A DNA stretch of 64,000 bases from Chenopodium formosanum (taxonomy: Eukaryota; Streptophyta; Magnoliopsida; Caryophyllales; Amaranthaceae), in NCBI GenBank assembly GCA_024500155.1, contig CM044874.1, positions 40,432,384 to 40,496,383 of the forward strand, written 5' to 3'. Under the pieces are notes generated by a model, which worked only from the letters and a program-made list of their open reading frames with translations, had not been told where the DNA came from and did not search any database. The position numbers were made by a program, and so were the translations under genes. This document shows positions 22,510 through 33,385 of the stretch, one piece after another. Within the stretch, counting starts at the first letter, position 1; every line of letters begins with the position of its first letter.

Positions 22510-25413
22510 GTAGACACCCAAATGTGTCTCCCCAAAACCAAACCCAGTGATGAATATTTTTCACGTCATTTGATTATCGAACGAAGTGAAAGTGTGAAAA
22601 GTCTAGTGATGTGGTTGTTTTTATTAAAATATCTTTCTTTCTGTTTTTGAAAATATTTCTTCTTACACTCTATTTATTAAAATAGACAGTCTAATTTAGT
22701 TTGGTCCACAATGAGGGTACAATAATAGTGTAGTTGGATCGGGCTCAAGAAGAGCTTTCCAACGACATATTATAAGCCCAATTCCGATGAATAAAGAGGA
22801 AGTTATAGCCTAAACTAAATTTGGCCCAAAATGAATTTGTGGCCCAATGATCTAGAGGAGGGCCTATTAATTATTATTTCTAAAGTTATTAGGATTGATT
22901 TTAATATTCTAGAATAATCTAGAAGGTTCTTTTAAATTCTAATGGAATTAGGAGTAATAGTTATATTTTAGGAAAATTTGTCGAAAATAACACGACCTTT
23001 GAGCGGTCTTCCAAAAATAGCACCACCTTTCGATTATTCCAAAATAAAACGACCTTTTACATACTTCCGCCATAAATGGTACATGACCGGTTGGTAACCT
23101 GTAAAACAGGTTACCTATGACACGTGTCACAATATCTTTGGCCAATTTTTTTTTTACACAATATTGATTTAAACAAATAAAAAATCTAATAAATTAAAAA
23201 AAAAACAAATTAACCCCCCTGCCAGCCCGCCATTTTACCAGAACCACCACCCCCACCGACCCAGCCCACCTGAAACCACCCCATCTTAGCCCCCATCCCC
23301 GTTTTCGATCCCCCTTCCCTTTTCCGTCATCATTTCTGACCCCCTCTTCCCCTTCCCGTCCTTGTTTTTGGGCCCCTTCCATTTTACATTACCATTTTCG
23401 ATCTCCTTCCCCTTATCTTCTCCATTTCCGCTGTCCCCTTCCCTTCCAGTTGCGATGCCCCTCCTCTCTCCTTATCTTCTCCATTTCGAGCTTACCACCT
23501 CTCTCCTTCCTCGAAACCTTCTCGCCAGAAATGATGGTTATTTAAAGGGGAAGGGTTCCAAGGGATAATGAAGGGATGGGGGTCAAATCTTCTACGAGGA
23601 GTAAGGGAGGGCTAAAATTGGGAACGGGGAAGGGAGGGGACGAGAAGGGAGGGAGGTTTGAAACTGGGAAGGGGGGCTAAGGAGGGGGGTTTCAGGTGGG
23701 ATGGTTTGGTGGGGGTGGTGGTTCTCGGTGAAAAGGGAGCTAGGCTAGCTGAGGAGGGGGAAGATGGGGGATTTAATTTTATTTTTTTTTAATTTTTAGT
23801 TTTTTAGTTTTTTTAGGTTTATTTTTAAATCAAAAATTAAAAATAAAACTGACAAATCATACTAGGACACGTGTCCCAGGGTAACCTGTAAAATAGGTGA
23901 CCGGTTTTTTGTTTCATTTTTGGCAGATGTGTGTCAAAGGTGGTGTTATTGTGGAATAATCAAAAGGTGGTGTTATTTAGGGAAGACCAGTGAAAAGTGG
24001 TGTTATTTTTAGCAAATTTTCCTATATTTTAAAGAGTTTTATTTGGAATAAAATAAGTAATTTATCCACAAACCTGATTTTAATCTGATCAATGCAAAAT
24101 TAGCTGCTTAATCATATTAAGAAGAGGATTCCATGTGCAAAGCGCGTTTTATTTCTAACTTAGCAGAAGACGACAAGTATGTCGCCTAGCGCTAAGCTTG
24201 TCGTCTGGCACTAACTCCCGTCGTTGGCGACATGAGGTATTTTATTCCGAATGAGACTTGATTTGTTTTCGGACTATTTTTTCTATAAATAGGGGTCTTA
24301 TCTCCCCGTTTTCATTCATTCACAACCATCATCTCTCTCTATTCTCTCTCTAAAGCTAGAATCTTTCTCTCTTTTCTAAACCTTCCCTCTTACAAAATTC
24401 AACATACATTAGTTATAGACACATCTAGCCAAGTTCGAAGTTACTTTCGCCCTAGACGTGAAAGGTTTATAATTTCTTAGGGTTTAGTCCCAAATCTCTA
24501 TTTCAATTATTCAATTTAATTGTTTGTTTTAATATTTTCCTTTAAGTTACTAACGTGTGTATTTTGTTATTAGAAAGAGATACGAGGCATCCAAGTAAGT
24601 AATTGTTTTAATTGTTATAGAAATCATGCCTTGATTATTTTAATTCCTAGTATCATTTTAGGATGTTTTTATGATTCCTAGTATCATGTTTAGGGTAATA
24701 ACTAAAATTTTTAATATCATGTATGATGCTTCCTATTTCATTCCTAATATCATGTTCGTATCGTGTTAGGGATAAAGCTTTGATTTTTAATGTTTAGTGA
24801 CATGCTAGGGTTTGTTATTAATCTTGTTAGTATCATGCCTAGGATCTTGCTAATATCATTATGCTTTATTGAGATTATTATGATGTTAATTGTTATTGTT
24901 GCTTGATATATATTATTGTTATTGCTTAATCACGCCTTTTTATGCATGTTTAAAGGGAATTTTTACTTGTAATTAGGCTTAATAAGAATATTAATAATTT
25001 TTTTTAGGTTAATATGATTATAATTCAAGCGATCGCCATTAATACATTTATTTGTGCATTAATATTCAACCAACATAGGATAAACAGGTTTAGGGTTAAT
25101 CTAATGATTGTATGTTAGTCAGAAAGCGCACATAAATATGAGAAGAATAAAGTAAAGGCCTATTTTTAGGGCATGTTCAATCTCTTTTAGGTTGGATTTA
25201 TACCTTTATCCCCGAATATCCAGTCATGGTTCTGGACCACTATGGAGTTAGTGATCTCATGGATCGTGAAGGGGTGTAACCTTCATCCTATGAACAGTTT
25301 ACAAGTTCCTAAAACTTGTTGGCGACTCTTTTAGTCTAGCTTCCTTCCCTTTGTACGCCACCATACTTAAGTGTATGATCACAGTGGGGCTCAAGTGTGG
25401 GATGCTTGAAATA
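22510..25413 (+). mobile_element. Ogre/Tat solo LTR (copy C) inside the hAT
   Basis: Starts TGTAGACACCCAAATGTGTC and ends CTTGAAATATTCCTTACA, with a perfect 5-bp TSD CCCGG (22505-22509 and 25414-25418). Net length without the MULE is about 1.84 kb. A TATA-like CTATAAATAGGGG (about 24285) precedes a CT-rich segment as in copies A and B. No internal sequence is present. Confidence 0.85.
22971..24022. mobile_element. Non-autonomous fold-back MULE (copy 2)
   Basis: 1052 bp with TIR GGAAAATTTG(T/C)... and a perfect 9-bp TSD TATATTTTA (22962-22970, 24023-24031), diagnostic of the Mutator superfamily. The left interior (23210-23300) and the reverse complement of the right interior (23640-23740) share blocks such as GAACCACCACCCCCACC and CCCACCTGAAACC. 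The element is therefore a long imperfect inverted repeat. The Lys/Arg/Gly- and Pro/Leu-rich ORFs within it are composition artefacts. Confidence 0.85.
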
Positions 25414-25800
25414 TTCCTTACACCCGGTCTCTTTGATATTTTTTTAAAAAAAAGTAACGCAACCTCATGTAGGCTATGGAGCAATAAATAGTAGCATTAA
25501 AGAGATTGCTTATCTATAATAGACGGTCTCTTTGCTATTTTTTAAATTAAAAAAAAATCAAAAAAAAAATAAAATTGGTCAATCACGTGCACCACTGTGC
25601 ACATGAATAGATCCGCCCTTGTTCGTGGTTGTCTAATGATCCATGAATGGTTTACACATTCCTTACAAACATGTTGGCAGCTTCATTCTTTATCGTCCCT
25701 TTTGTTATGTTGTCAAACCCAACTTCCTATGATATCCAAGTATATTCATAACATGCTCCCCGTAAGGGCACTTCGAGTGACTCCTAAACTTATGTTTTCA

Positions 25801-26104
25801 TATCTTTACTTCTGGGTTTATATTTGGCGCTTTCATGGTCGAATTAGACCATAAAATATTATAGTTGATCTCATTTTTTATCATTTTTTTAAAATACATA
25901 TTAGCTTTAATTTCATGATTTTAATTATTTGCATGATGATGCACTCAAACTCAAGCGTTAAGTTCATGATAAATGTGAAAAGAATGGGTAAGGGAAGAGA
26001 AATAAGAGGAGAGAGTAGTGAGATGAAAGAGAAAGAGAGGTACGACTGTACGAGAGAATTAGTTCTAGAAATAAAAGTAGGGGAGATGGTTTTACGATTG
26101 TTGT
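25801..26104. other. Spacer, nothing recognised
   Basis: AT-rich sequence between the hAT/LTR nest and the CACTA end, with a purine-rich stretch at 25980-26045. I see no gene or clear element boundary. Confidence 0.3.
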
Positions 26105-26551
26105 CGAAATAGTACATATAGCTTGAGCCATTGGTCTAATATCAGTAATTACTCTGATGGCTTTTTAAACCATCGAAATAATAGAATATTTTCTTGTAAT
26201 TAAAGGTGTTCCCTTAGCTTTTTAAAGGGGTTAAGGTTTTTTTCTTCCCGAAAATCTTTTTCTTTTTATAAAAAAAAATAGATAGATTATTAGCGATGGC
26301 TTTAAGGTATAGGTAATAATTATATCAAAATATTTTTTCATGTAAAAACATGTGTTATTTCATTTTTTAAAACATAATTTCAAAATATTATTTATGGCTT
26401 ATTAACGACTTTAAGCAGTCAATACAGGTCTTGGGCCATAGGTTAGTTTTACGGGCGTTGTTAATTCAACGATCATTGCTAATTATAAATTTGTCAAAGG
26501 TTGAAACCGGTCGTTCATAAGCCATCGGTAAATTGGCGTGTTTTTGTAGTG
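26105..26551 (+). mobile_element. CACTA-type transposon end, truncated
   Basis: Ends GGCGTGTTTTTGTAGTG (reverse complement CACTACAAAAACACGCC), the CACTA terminal signature. Upstream are the subterminal GATGGCTTTTTAAACCATCG (26156) and TAAGCCATCGGTAAATT motifs typical of these elements. I could not find the opposite end, so this is a fragment. The left limit is approximate. Confidence 0.5.
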
Positions 26552-26663
26552 GCGTGTAAAATTAGTCGGCAAGTTACCCAAGACAGTTGAAGCTTTGGGA
26601 AAGTTCTAAGGTAACGAGTGGACCGAGCATGCCAATGTAGTCTAGGTGGCATTTTAATAAGGC

Positions 26664-26943
26664 TAGAGGTCATATCAGTCATTCTCATCAGTTTCATATC
26701 CTCTGTATGACAACAAATGATTAGCTAAGAATATTTCTGTTATTTGTGTACTGTCAGGATATTGCTAGGAAGCTTCCTTGTAAGCTGTTATTTTTGTCCT
26801 TTGTGATTTGCTCTCTTATTGCTGTATATATAATCCTTGTACTGCTCTGAGTCTGTCAATGAGAATGAATTGATTATTCCCTCTGCAAACCTTTTCTCTG
26901 TCTCTATTTTTCATCCTCTTGCATTACCTTATTTCACTCTTTA
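26664..26943 (+). repeat. 5' LTR of the deleted Copia element
   Basis: From TAGAGGTCATATCAGTCATT to TTATTTCACTCTTTA; the same sequence recurs at 28845-29124. A TATA-like GTATATATAAT (26823) lies about 75 bp before a CT-rich stretch. Confidence 0.8.
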
Positions 26944-26956
26944 TGGTATCAGAGCC
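26944..26956 (+). other. Primer binding site (initiator Met tRNA type)
   Basis: TGGTATCAGAGCC directly follows the 5' LTR. It is the standard Copia PBS complementary to initiator methionine tRNA. Confidence 0.85.
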
Positions 26957-27112
26957 CTGATGCAATATCAGGACTGATTTCTTTTTGGCAGAGAGGATGT
27001 TTATTCTCATTTGTTCTTTCGTTTGTTACTTCTATCAGTTGTCTTCTTTTCTTTCACTTTATTCTTCTATTCTCTTCTTTTTCATCTCCCATAACAGTTC
27101 TTCTCATCATCA

Positions 27113-28844
27113 ATGGCAGTTGATACTTCTAGTGTTTTATATTTACATCCAAACGATGGTTCTTATTCCATCAGTGTGGACAAGCTGACTTGAGCAAGTG
27201 ATTACAGATCATGGAAGAGATCCATGGAAATAGCTCTTATAGCAAAGAAGAAGATAAAATTCATTCAAGGGATTGTGCTCATATCTACATATGCAGCTAA
27301 TGCAGCTACAGCAGAACAATGGGACACTTGCAACTCTATGGTAATCTCCTGGATCCATAATTGTTTATCTGACAATATTAAAAAATCTGTCTTGTATGTT
27401 AGCACTGCTAGAGAAACTTGGATTCAGTTGGAAAAACGTTTCTCTATGTCTAATGGTTCCAGAAAATACAAGTTAAACAAAGATCTGTATAACTTGAAAC
27501 AAAATGGAAATCCTATCAATGTGTATTACAGTAGTATGACCAGTCTCTGGGAAGAAATTGATTCTATGAAGCTTTTCCTGTCATGTTTGAACCCACTCCT
27601 GAAGTCAGAAATTTGTTGAATGCTATAACCAAGTATCCGGAATAAAAAAAGGTATTCAATTTCTAAATTGTCTAGATGAACATTTTGGACCTATGAGATC
27701 TTAGTTGCTTATGGTTACACCCTTACCTACTGTTGAGTCAACCTGCTCTATGTTGCAACAAGAAGAGAGTCAAAGAGAGGTTCTCTCTCATACCAATTCT
27801 GATTCAGATATTTCAGCTGTGTATAGCAGAATTAATGGTCAGAATAACAATGGAAAGAGTGGAAATGGGAATTTTTCAAGTCCTCAAAACAGACTGAATA
27901 TATGCAGTGCTTGTGGGGTTAGAGGTCACACTCTAGAGAGATGTTGGACTGTTATAGGATACCCAATTTGGCATCATAAGTATAAAAATGGGTCAGTGAA
28001 ACCTGCAGCTAAACCTCAAGGGCAAAAATGGAGCAACAAACCAGCTCCAAGACTTGGTGCAGTTGCTCAATCTTCTCAGGGAGCAGGACAAACCAATACT
28101 GGAAATGTCACTCTCACTCAGCAACAGTTTGAACAATTGCTGAGACAAATCCCTTCATCTGGGAAAGGGAATGAAACAAATGAAGAATTGGACAGTGGTT
28201 TCTCAGGGATGGTGTCATGTCATACTACAGTTTCAAGAGAAGATGAGTGGATAATTGACTCTAAAGCCTCATACCACATGAATTCATGTTTGGAATGTGT
28301 CACTGATCCTAGAGCATGTCAGTCTCATATGAAAATCAACCTTCCTACTGGAGCTACAGCTAATGTTACTCATACAGGCTTGGTTGAATTACCAAACTCC
28401 CTGTATATACAGAATGTTCTAGTTGTTCCAAATTTCAAATACAATATGTTGTCTATAAATAAGCTCATGAAAGACTCAGTGTGAAGTCATTTTTAGCAAG
28501 ACACACTGTGTAATCAAGGATATTGTGACAAAGAAAATCAAAGGCAGAGGGAAGGCAAGGAATGGTTTGTACTATTTGGCAATCAGTGAAGACAACAACT
28601 TGGTGCTCTCTCAAGCATGCATAACTGCAAATTCAAAATCCAAACAAGTTCCATTTGTTGTTTGGCATCATAGATTGGGACATGCCTCCCGAGCAAACTT
28701 CAACACATTGAATATGTGAAGAAAAGCATCACAAATAACAGTCAAGTGTGTGCCACATATCCCATGGCAAAATTCACAAAACTCCCCTATGATCTGAGTA
28801 CTTCACATGCTTTAAAACCATTTGAATTGATTCACATGGATATT
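27113..28844 (+). pseudogene. Copia gag-pol remnant (gag, zinc knuckle, protease, pre-integrase)
   Basis: The start at 27113 opens MAVDTSSVLYLHPNDG. A TGA at about 27191 interrupts it just before ASDYRSWKRSMEIAL. Gag continues to 27619 with ETWIQLEKRFS, then shifts frame. The zinc knuckle CSACGVRGHTLERC (about 27903) has C-X2-C-X4-H-X4-C spacing. The protease motif reads WIIDSKAS instead of the usual DSGAS, a damaged active-site triad. The pre-integrase segment has VWHHRLGHAS (about 28660), followed by a broken integrase zinc finger and LIHMDI, where the frame ends at the 3' LTR. Stops, shifts and the missing RT make it non-functional. Confidence 0.8.
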
Positions 28845-29126
28845 TAGAGGTCATATCAGTCATTCTCATCAATTTCATATCCTCTGTATGACAACAAATG
28901 ATTAGCTAAGAATATTTTTGTTATTTGTGTACTGTCAAGATATTGCTAGGAAGCTTCCTTGTAAGCCGTTATTTTTGTCCTTTGTGATTTGATCTCTTAT
29001 GGTTGTATATATAATCCTTGTACTGCTATGAGTCCGTCAATGAGAATGAATTGATTATTCACTCTGCAAACCTTTTCTCTGTCTCTATTTTTCATCCTCT
29101 TGCATCACCTTATTTCACTCTTTATG
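28845..29126 (+). repeat. 3' LTR of the deleted Copia element
   Basis: About 96% like the 5' LTR. It directly abuts the truncated integrase codons. Right of it the sequence is unrelated to the PBS region, which marks the end at about 29124-29126. Confidence 0.8.
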
Positions 29127-30266
29127 CAGCAACCATGCCTGAATCACACTGACAATTTAGTCGTAGTGGCATTCCTTAATACGAGACAGCCAGTTCAGGA
29201 GCATTCTTGGCCTGGCAGATAGAATTATTCCACATAAAGATGCGGAATTCTTACCAAAGTGGCTACTTTCTTGATATGTTTCTCTTCTAAATCAAAGTTG
29301 GCGTCCATTTCGGGATTGTTAACTAGCTGTCACCAATCATGCATCTACGGTCCCTGAAAATGTACAAATTCTATCATAATCATCATGATTATGTTTATAA
29401 ACTTAACGAAAAGATTGGTGTGGAATAGCTCATAGGTAAGAATATATTTTCTTACCTCAAATTATGTTCTAACTGTAATCTTGCTTCTTTAGTGCCTTCC
29501 TGAGTTCTTGCTGGTATCTTGTGATTAGTGGCGAAGCCAAGAATTTCAAACCAGAGAACATGGTGTGATATGATTCAGGCAGCAAATCTTTCTCTTAAAG
29601 TGGTATTTGGTACTTGGTAAAGCTCCTGCATTAGAAGGAATTGTTCCCAAACCATCTAATAAATTATACCCTAGTCAAATTTGTAACAGATGGCCAGGTG
29701 TAAAGGATAATGATCCCTTGATTTATTCCTTGATTTATTCCTTGATTTACACTTTAGGTTGATAGTAAAAGATAACCCTTGTTCTTAGTTAATGTACCTA
29801 GACAAGTACTCTAATGTATCTAGTCGTATTATATTGCTTACTCATGCTATATATACTCATGAATTTACATCAATATAATTTAAGGTTTCCAACATTTTCT
29901 TTGTCATAACTCTATCACCAGGTACTGATCATTTCAATAGCTAGTATCTGCTTACAATTTATAATGTTTGTTTTCAAGTTTAAGAGTACCATGTCTTGAT
30001 TGCAGGAAAGATTATAAAAATAATAAGCATATACTTCATCAAGTTGCCTCATTTTAAATGCAATCATCTCAATTATCAATTATGAAACTAATATATGATC
30101 AATGAAGGCCTAATCAAATCAACATTATAAACTTCCACTTATCTAAACAATAGCTGGGGGGTCAAACTCGCTCCCTCGTTCGACATATTAATATAATCAA
30201 CTCAACTATATAGGTGGAAGATGATAACAAAGATTGGTGTTCTTAAAAATTCATACTATAAATAGA
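29127..30266. other. Region downstream of the FAF-like gene
   Basis: Mostly AT-rich. The only coding hint is the exon-like block at 29255-29326. A TTGATTTATTCC sequence is repeated in tandem at 29716-29745. No other element boundary was recognised. Confidence 0.35.
29255..29326 (-). other. Exon-like 24-codon block
   Basis: On the minus strand an open 72-base block lies exactly between ..GACAG (acceptor) and GTAAG (donor). It encodes 24 residues including NPEMDANFDLEEKHIKK, in phase 0 at both borders. It could be a stranded exon of a captured or decayed gene. I do not recognise the protein and see no neighbouring exons, so chance is possible. Confidence 0.25.
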
Positions 30267-31247
30267 TCAAGAGCTAGCAACCCAAAATGGCTCCCAATTT
30301 TGCAGTTCTTTGCACATCCTAGCAGCTCCTTCTTCGTTACACCGGCTTCTTCTACTAAAATTACTTGATTCAACTTCATCTACAACATTGCCACTACTTT
30401 CTTCCATCTCATCGAATAACTGTCCATCATTAACTATATACTCATCATCATTGGCATTGCCTTCATTGTTGTCGTTACCATCATAGAATTCATCTCCTCG
30501 GGAAGATTCTCGGTTGCATTCATCTTTGGCCCCACACGAGTTATCTAGGAAACGAAGCGTAAGCCTTCCATTAGTCCTCTCAGCCTTGAAACAACCCTGA
30601 CTGGTGCCAACACTAACCGCCTTTATAACTAACCTCCCATCTTGTCTTTGAGATTCGACTTGAAATCCACCCGAACAACCACTCCTAAAGGTACTTATTG
30701 GTGGTGGGAAGTTACTGCTGCTCGTCGACCTCTCTTTGATCATAGTAACACAAGACATTCTAGGAGATTTTTCGAATTCTGACACGAAAGATGAAGAGAT
30801 TAGTTCATCCCCACTATCACTGATGATGCTGCCAGTTTCACTCCCTAAGCTTTCTGTACACATCTCCAAGCTTTTCTCACTCAAAACTGAAGCTGATTTT
30901 TTGACAAGAGGATGAACATACTCTTTCTCTTTCTCCTTATCCTTGTCTCCCTCTTTCACAGTTTCGGAAATATGAGTTGGATTTGTAAGAGCTTGCAAGA
31001 AACTCCAACCACCTAAATCACCATTTCTTGAGGTCTTCTTTGGGTTGATTATTTCACTACAAATGTCAGTCTTGTGGGAAGTTTGTTGTTGGGAATGTGA
31101 GTTGTCTGACCTTGGAGACCTAGGAAAACTTACAGTAGACAGTGAAATCTTGGGTGCTGGCTGAGATAATTTGAACCCGATGATCCGTGGCTCGGCGAGC
31201 CATGGGTCAAACTGTGATTGCATCCCTTGGCACACACTTGTTGACAT
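30267..31247 (-). CDS. FANTASTIC FOUR (FAF)-like protein
   Basis: A single-exon plant gene of 326 codons, starting at MSTSVCQGMQSQFD (ATG at 31247). An upstream in-frame ATG at 31328 would add 27 residues, mostly proline from a G/C run. I reject it because FAF proteins usually begin near M-S-x-S-V-C-Q. From the ATG at 31247, the FAF domain starts at about residue 180 with FPPPISTF. It contains RQDGRLVIKAV and FKAERTNGRLTLRFL, and is followed by an acidic Asp/Glu/Asn tract (residues 240-290) and the conserved C-terminal NWEPFWVA. Arabidopsis FAF proteins repress WUSCHEL and modulate shoot meristem size; the FAF-like branch has less defined roles. It is the only complete host gene in the window and is intact. 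Confidence 0.8.
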   Translation of the reverse strand: MSTSVCQGMQSQFDPWLAEPRIIGFKLSQPAPKISLSTVSFPRSPRSDNSHSQQQTSHKTDICSEIINPKKTSRNGDLGGWSFLQALTNPTHISETVKEGDKDKEKEKEYVHPLVKKSASVLSEKSLEMCTESLGSETGSIISDSGDELISSSFVSEFEKSPRMSCVTMIKERSTSSSNFPPPISTFRSGCSGGFQVESQRQDGRLVIKAVSVGTSQGCFKAERTNGRLTLRFLDNSCGAKDECNRESSRGDEFYDGNDNNEGNANDDEYIVNDGQLFDEMEESSGNVVDEVESSNFSRRSRCNEEGAARMCKELQNWEPFWVASS

Positions 31248-31279
31248 AGTGTTAAAACTGAATACAGAGGAAATAAAAC

Positions 31280-31307
31280 GGGGGGGGGGGGGGGGGGGGG
31301 GGGGGGG
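31280..31307. repeat. Run of 28 G (poly-C on the coding strand) upstream of the FAF-like start
   Basis: An uninterrupted homopolymer about 33 bases upstream of the ATG on the minus strand, in the presumed 5' UTR. Such runs are length-unstable and prone to assembly error, and the G strand could form a quadruplex. Confidence 0.9.
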
Positions 31308-31460
31308 TGGAGGAACAGAGTTGATCAAGTTTGTAAGGCTAGAAATTAAGTTTTGCTGATTTTATAAAGCAGAAATAAGAAGATATGAAGATGGAATTGT
31401 AGTAACAGGAGAAATGAGGAGAAAGAATGTTTTGATGTGAAGGAGAAATGGAAGAGTTTG

Positions 31461-31472
31461 TTAATTTATAGG
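31461..31472 (-). promoter_or_regulatory. TATA box of the FAF-like gene
   Basis: Minus-strand CTATAAATTAA about 215 bp upstream of the ATG. This predicts transcription starting near 31430 and a 5' UTR of about 185 nt that includes the C-run. Inferred from position and sequence only. Confidence 0.45.
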
Positions 31473-31790
31473 CCAAGATTAAGCACTGTAGTAGTGATGA
31501 GAGAGGATCTTCCATGCCCACCAATACATCTTTTATTTTTAGCTGTTGAAATCCACCTCACACTACAATCATTAAAATATAAGAAAGAGAATAAAGGAAT
31601 AAAATTAAATTGGGTAAGAAAAATTTTAACCAGGACGGTTAATTCATAAATAGCGATTATAATTTGTAAATCACTCACTCACTCACACAAGGAAGACACT
31701 AACTTATATAGATGTCTTTATTGAATTCATTACTACAATAAATATTCTTTGTAAAACACGGGCGGTTTTTGTTATTTTAAGACTCTTGTC

Positions 31791-32473
31791 TAGGGATGAC
31801 AATAGATTTGAACCCGACCCGGATTCGTGGATTTATCCGTGGGTCTTTAAATTTTGGACCCGACAGATCCGGGTCCAGATCAGGGTCCTGCTGACAAAAA
31901 CGGATCTGGATCTGGGTCTGGGCCCTAGACCCGGATAAAGATCCGTGGATCCGTTTTTTTTTATTTTTCCTATTAAAAAAAACTAAAATTGTTTGTTTCT
32001 TTATTAAAAATGTTGATAATGTTAGTAATGATAAAGATTAACCCTTTCAAGAGATGAATTTTGGATGCTCATATTATATAAATCATCGTTGTTTTTTCAC
32101 TAGCTCATGTGTAACATCGTATTTTTTTTTGTTGTTTTTAATTTTAATTCAAAATATGAGTGTATAAGTTGGTTAATTTGGGGTTGAACTTAATAACCAA
32201 CAATGTAAGTTTGAAATAAATTTTTTGACCCGAAAATTACATTTTTTGCAAAAAATTAGGCAAAATATATTGGACCCGTTTTGGACCCGAATCCGTTGGA
32301 TCCAACGAATCCGGATCCGGGTCTTCATTTTCTATATTGGACCCGTTTTGGACCCGAATCCGTTGGACCCGACGGATCCGAGTCGGATCTGGATTCTACA
32401 TTAAAAAAAAAAAAAAGAATCTGGATCCGGGTCCATCCAGACCTGGTCCAGATCCGACCCATTGTCATCCCTA
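31791..32473. mobile_element. Non-autonomous hAT element with GGATCCGGGTC subterminal repeats
   Basis: 683 bp. Ends TAGGGATGACAAT and (reverse complement) TAGGGATGACAATGGG. 8-bp TSD with one mismatch: CTCTTGTC (31783-31790) and TTCTTGTC (32474-32481). Both ends are packed with GACCCGGATCC / GGATCCGGGTC variants in opposite orientation; the centre is AT-rich. ORFs here are artefacts. Confidence 0.85.
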
Positions 32474-32481
32474 TTCTTGTC

Positions 32482-33070
32482 CTTGTGAAGATTTTACGGA
32501 ACATTACAAATATAAATGATAATTTTTGTAAGGGCAATTTCGAAAGAGATTTATGTGTTCCTCACAATGATAATTTTGAATTGTAGTTAGGTCATCTTGA
32601 CAATACCAATGGACAATAGTAATCGTACTTTTTTTTTAATACATAATTTATGTTGTTGGTGGTGTGGGGAAATGTATATCGAAAGGGTTTTGTTTATTTT
32701 ATTGTTGTATCATTAGTTTTAGGCTTAAACAAGTGAAACAAACACATAGAAAAACCTACACTTTTTTTTTTTTCATTTAAAAGAGCTCAAAAAAAAAAAA
32801 AAAAAAATTAAACTTGACAATTCACTTGACCATTATTTTCCCTCCTTCCCTTGCACTCTATTTTATGTCCTAATCTCACATAGTTATTGCAACTTTTATT
32901 TCCATCCCTTATTCCTTTACATTTTGCTTAATAAATTATTTTTTGAAAAAAAAAAATAGAGTCATGAAAATTTAATAACAGGCCAAGCCGCCAAGGACAA
33001 TTGCATAAAATAAATAAATAAATAAAATAAATAAATAAAACTTGAAAAGGAAAACAAAACCAACATCTAA
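32482..33070. other. AT-rich spacer
   Basis: No gene. Several A or T runs (32761-32772, 32789-32807) and AAATA repeats (33006-33038). Confidence 0.4.
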
Positions 33071-33300
33071 GGGCTTGTTTTGCATCCGTTTTGATTTTCA
33101 GTTTCCTGTTTTATTGAAAACCAAAAACTAAAAACAGGAAACAAGAAAAAGGTGTTTCCACTTTTCTATTGTTAGTTTTCAAAATTATCATAATTTTAAT
33201 AAGTTTATATAATTTTTGATTCATTATGGGACTCATATCATATAATTTTATAAAACAAAAAACCAAAAAACAGAAAAACAAAGCAATGCCAAAGGAACCC
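33071..33300. mobile_element. Tourist-like MITE
   Basis: 230 bp between TAA duplications (33068-33070, 33301-33303). Imperfect TIRs: GGGCTTGTTTTGCATCCG and reverse complement GGGTTCCTTTGGCATTGC. Interior arms AAACAGGAAAC / GTTTCCTG pair, suggesting a hairpin. Confidence 0.6.
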
Positions 33301-33303
33301 TAA

Positions 33304-33353
33304 AATTTTACAAAACACATATTCATCCTATATAATTTTCCAAATCAAATCTC

Positions 33354-33385
<32 letters not shown>

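Larger units (their letters stand above)
22022..25621. mobile_element. hAT element interrupted by a solo LTR
   Basis: Ends CAGTGGCAGATCTAGGATTT and (reverse complement) CAAGGGCGGATCTATTC are the typical CAGTGGCGGATCTAG hAT termini. The TSD is 8 bp with one mismatch: TCCGTGGT (22014-22021) and TTCGTGGT (25622-25629). Net length without the nested LTR is about 0.69 kb, so it is non-autonomous. Its interior has two roughly 110-bp direct repeats containing AAGCAACGCAA / AAGTAACGCAA and TAGTAGCAT; the solo LTR sits between them. Confidence 0.75.
20681..25800 (+). repeat. Divergent Ogre/Tat-related LTR (copy D), split by a hAT element
   Basis: Two pieces, about 20681-22021 and 25630-25800, resemble the second half of copies A-C. 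Shared landmarks are AAGTTACTAGCG (21363) and AATATCCAGTTATGGTTCAG (21903), and after the break TGGTTTACACATTCC (25648). It is clearly older than the other copies. Outer ends are not determinable. Confidence 0.5.
26664..29126 (+). mobile_element. Copia retrotransposon with internal deletion
   Basis: 5' LTR (26664-26943), PBS (26944-26956), decayed gag/protease/pre-integrase (27113-28844) and 3' LTR (28845-29126). Most of integrase and all of RT and RNase H are absent: the frame breaks off at the first integrase residues and the 3' LTR follows at once. The LTRs differ at about 11 of 280 positions by eye. No clear TSD was found, so the outer borders may be eroded. Confidence 0.8.

Noticed and set aside
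31248..31328. Extended N-terminus of the FAF-like protein
   Set aside because: It would be a poly-proline tract from the homopolymer, and the family start motif lies at 31247.
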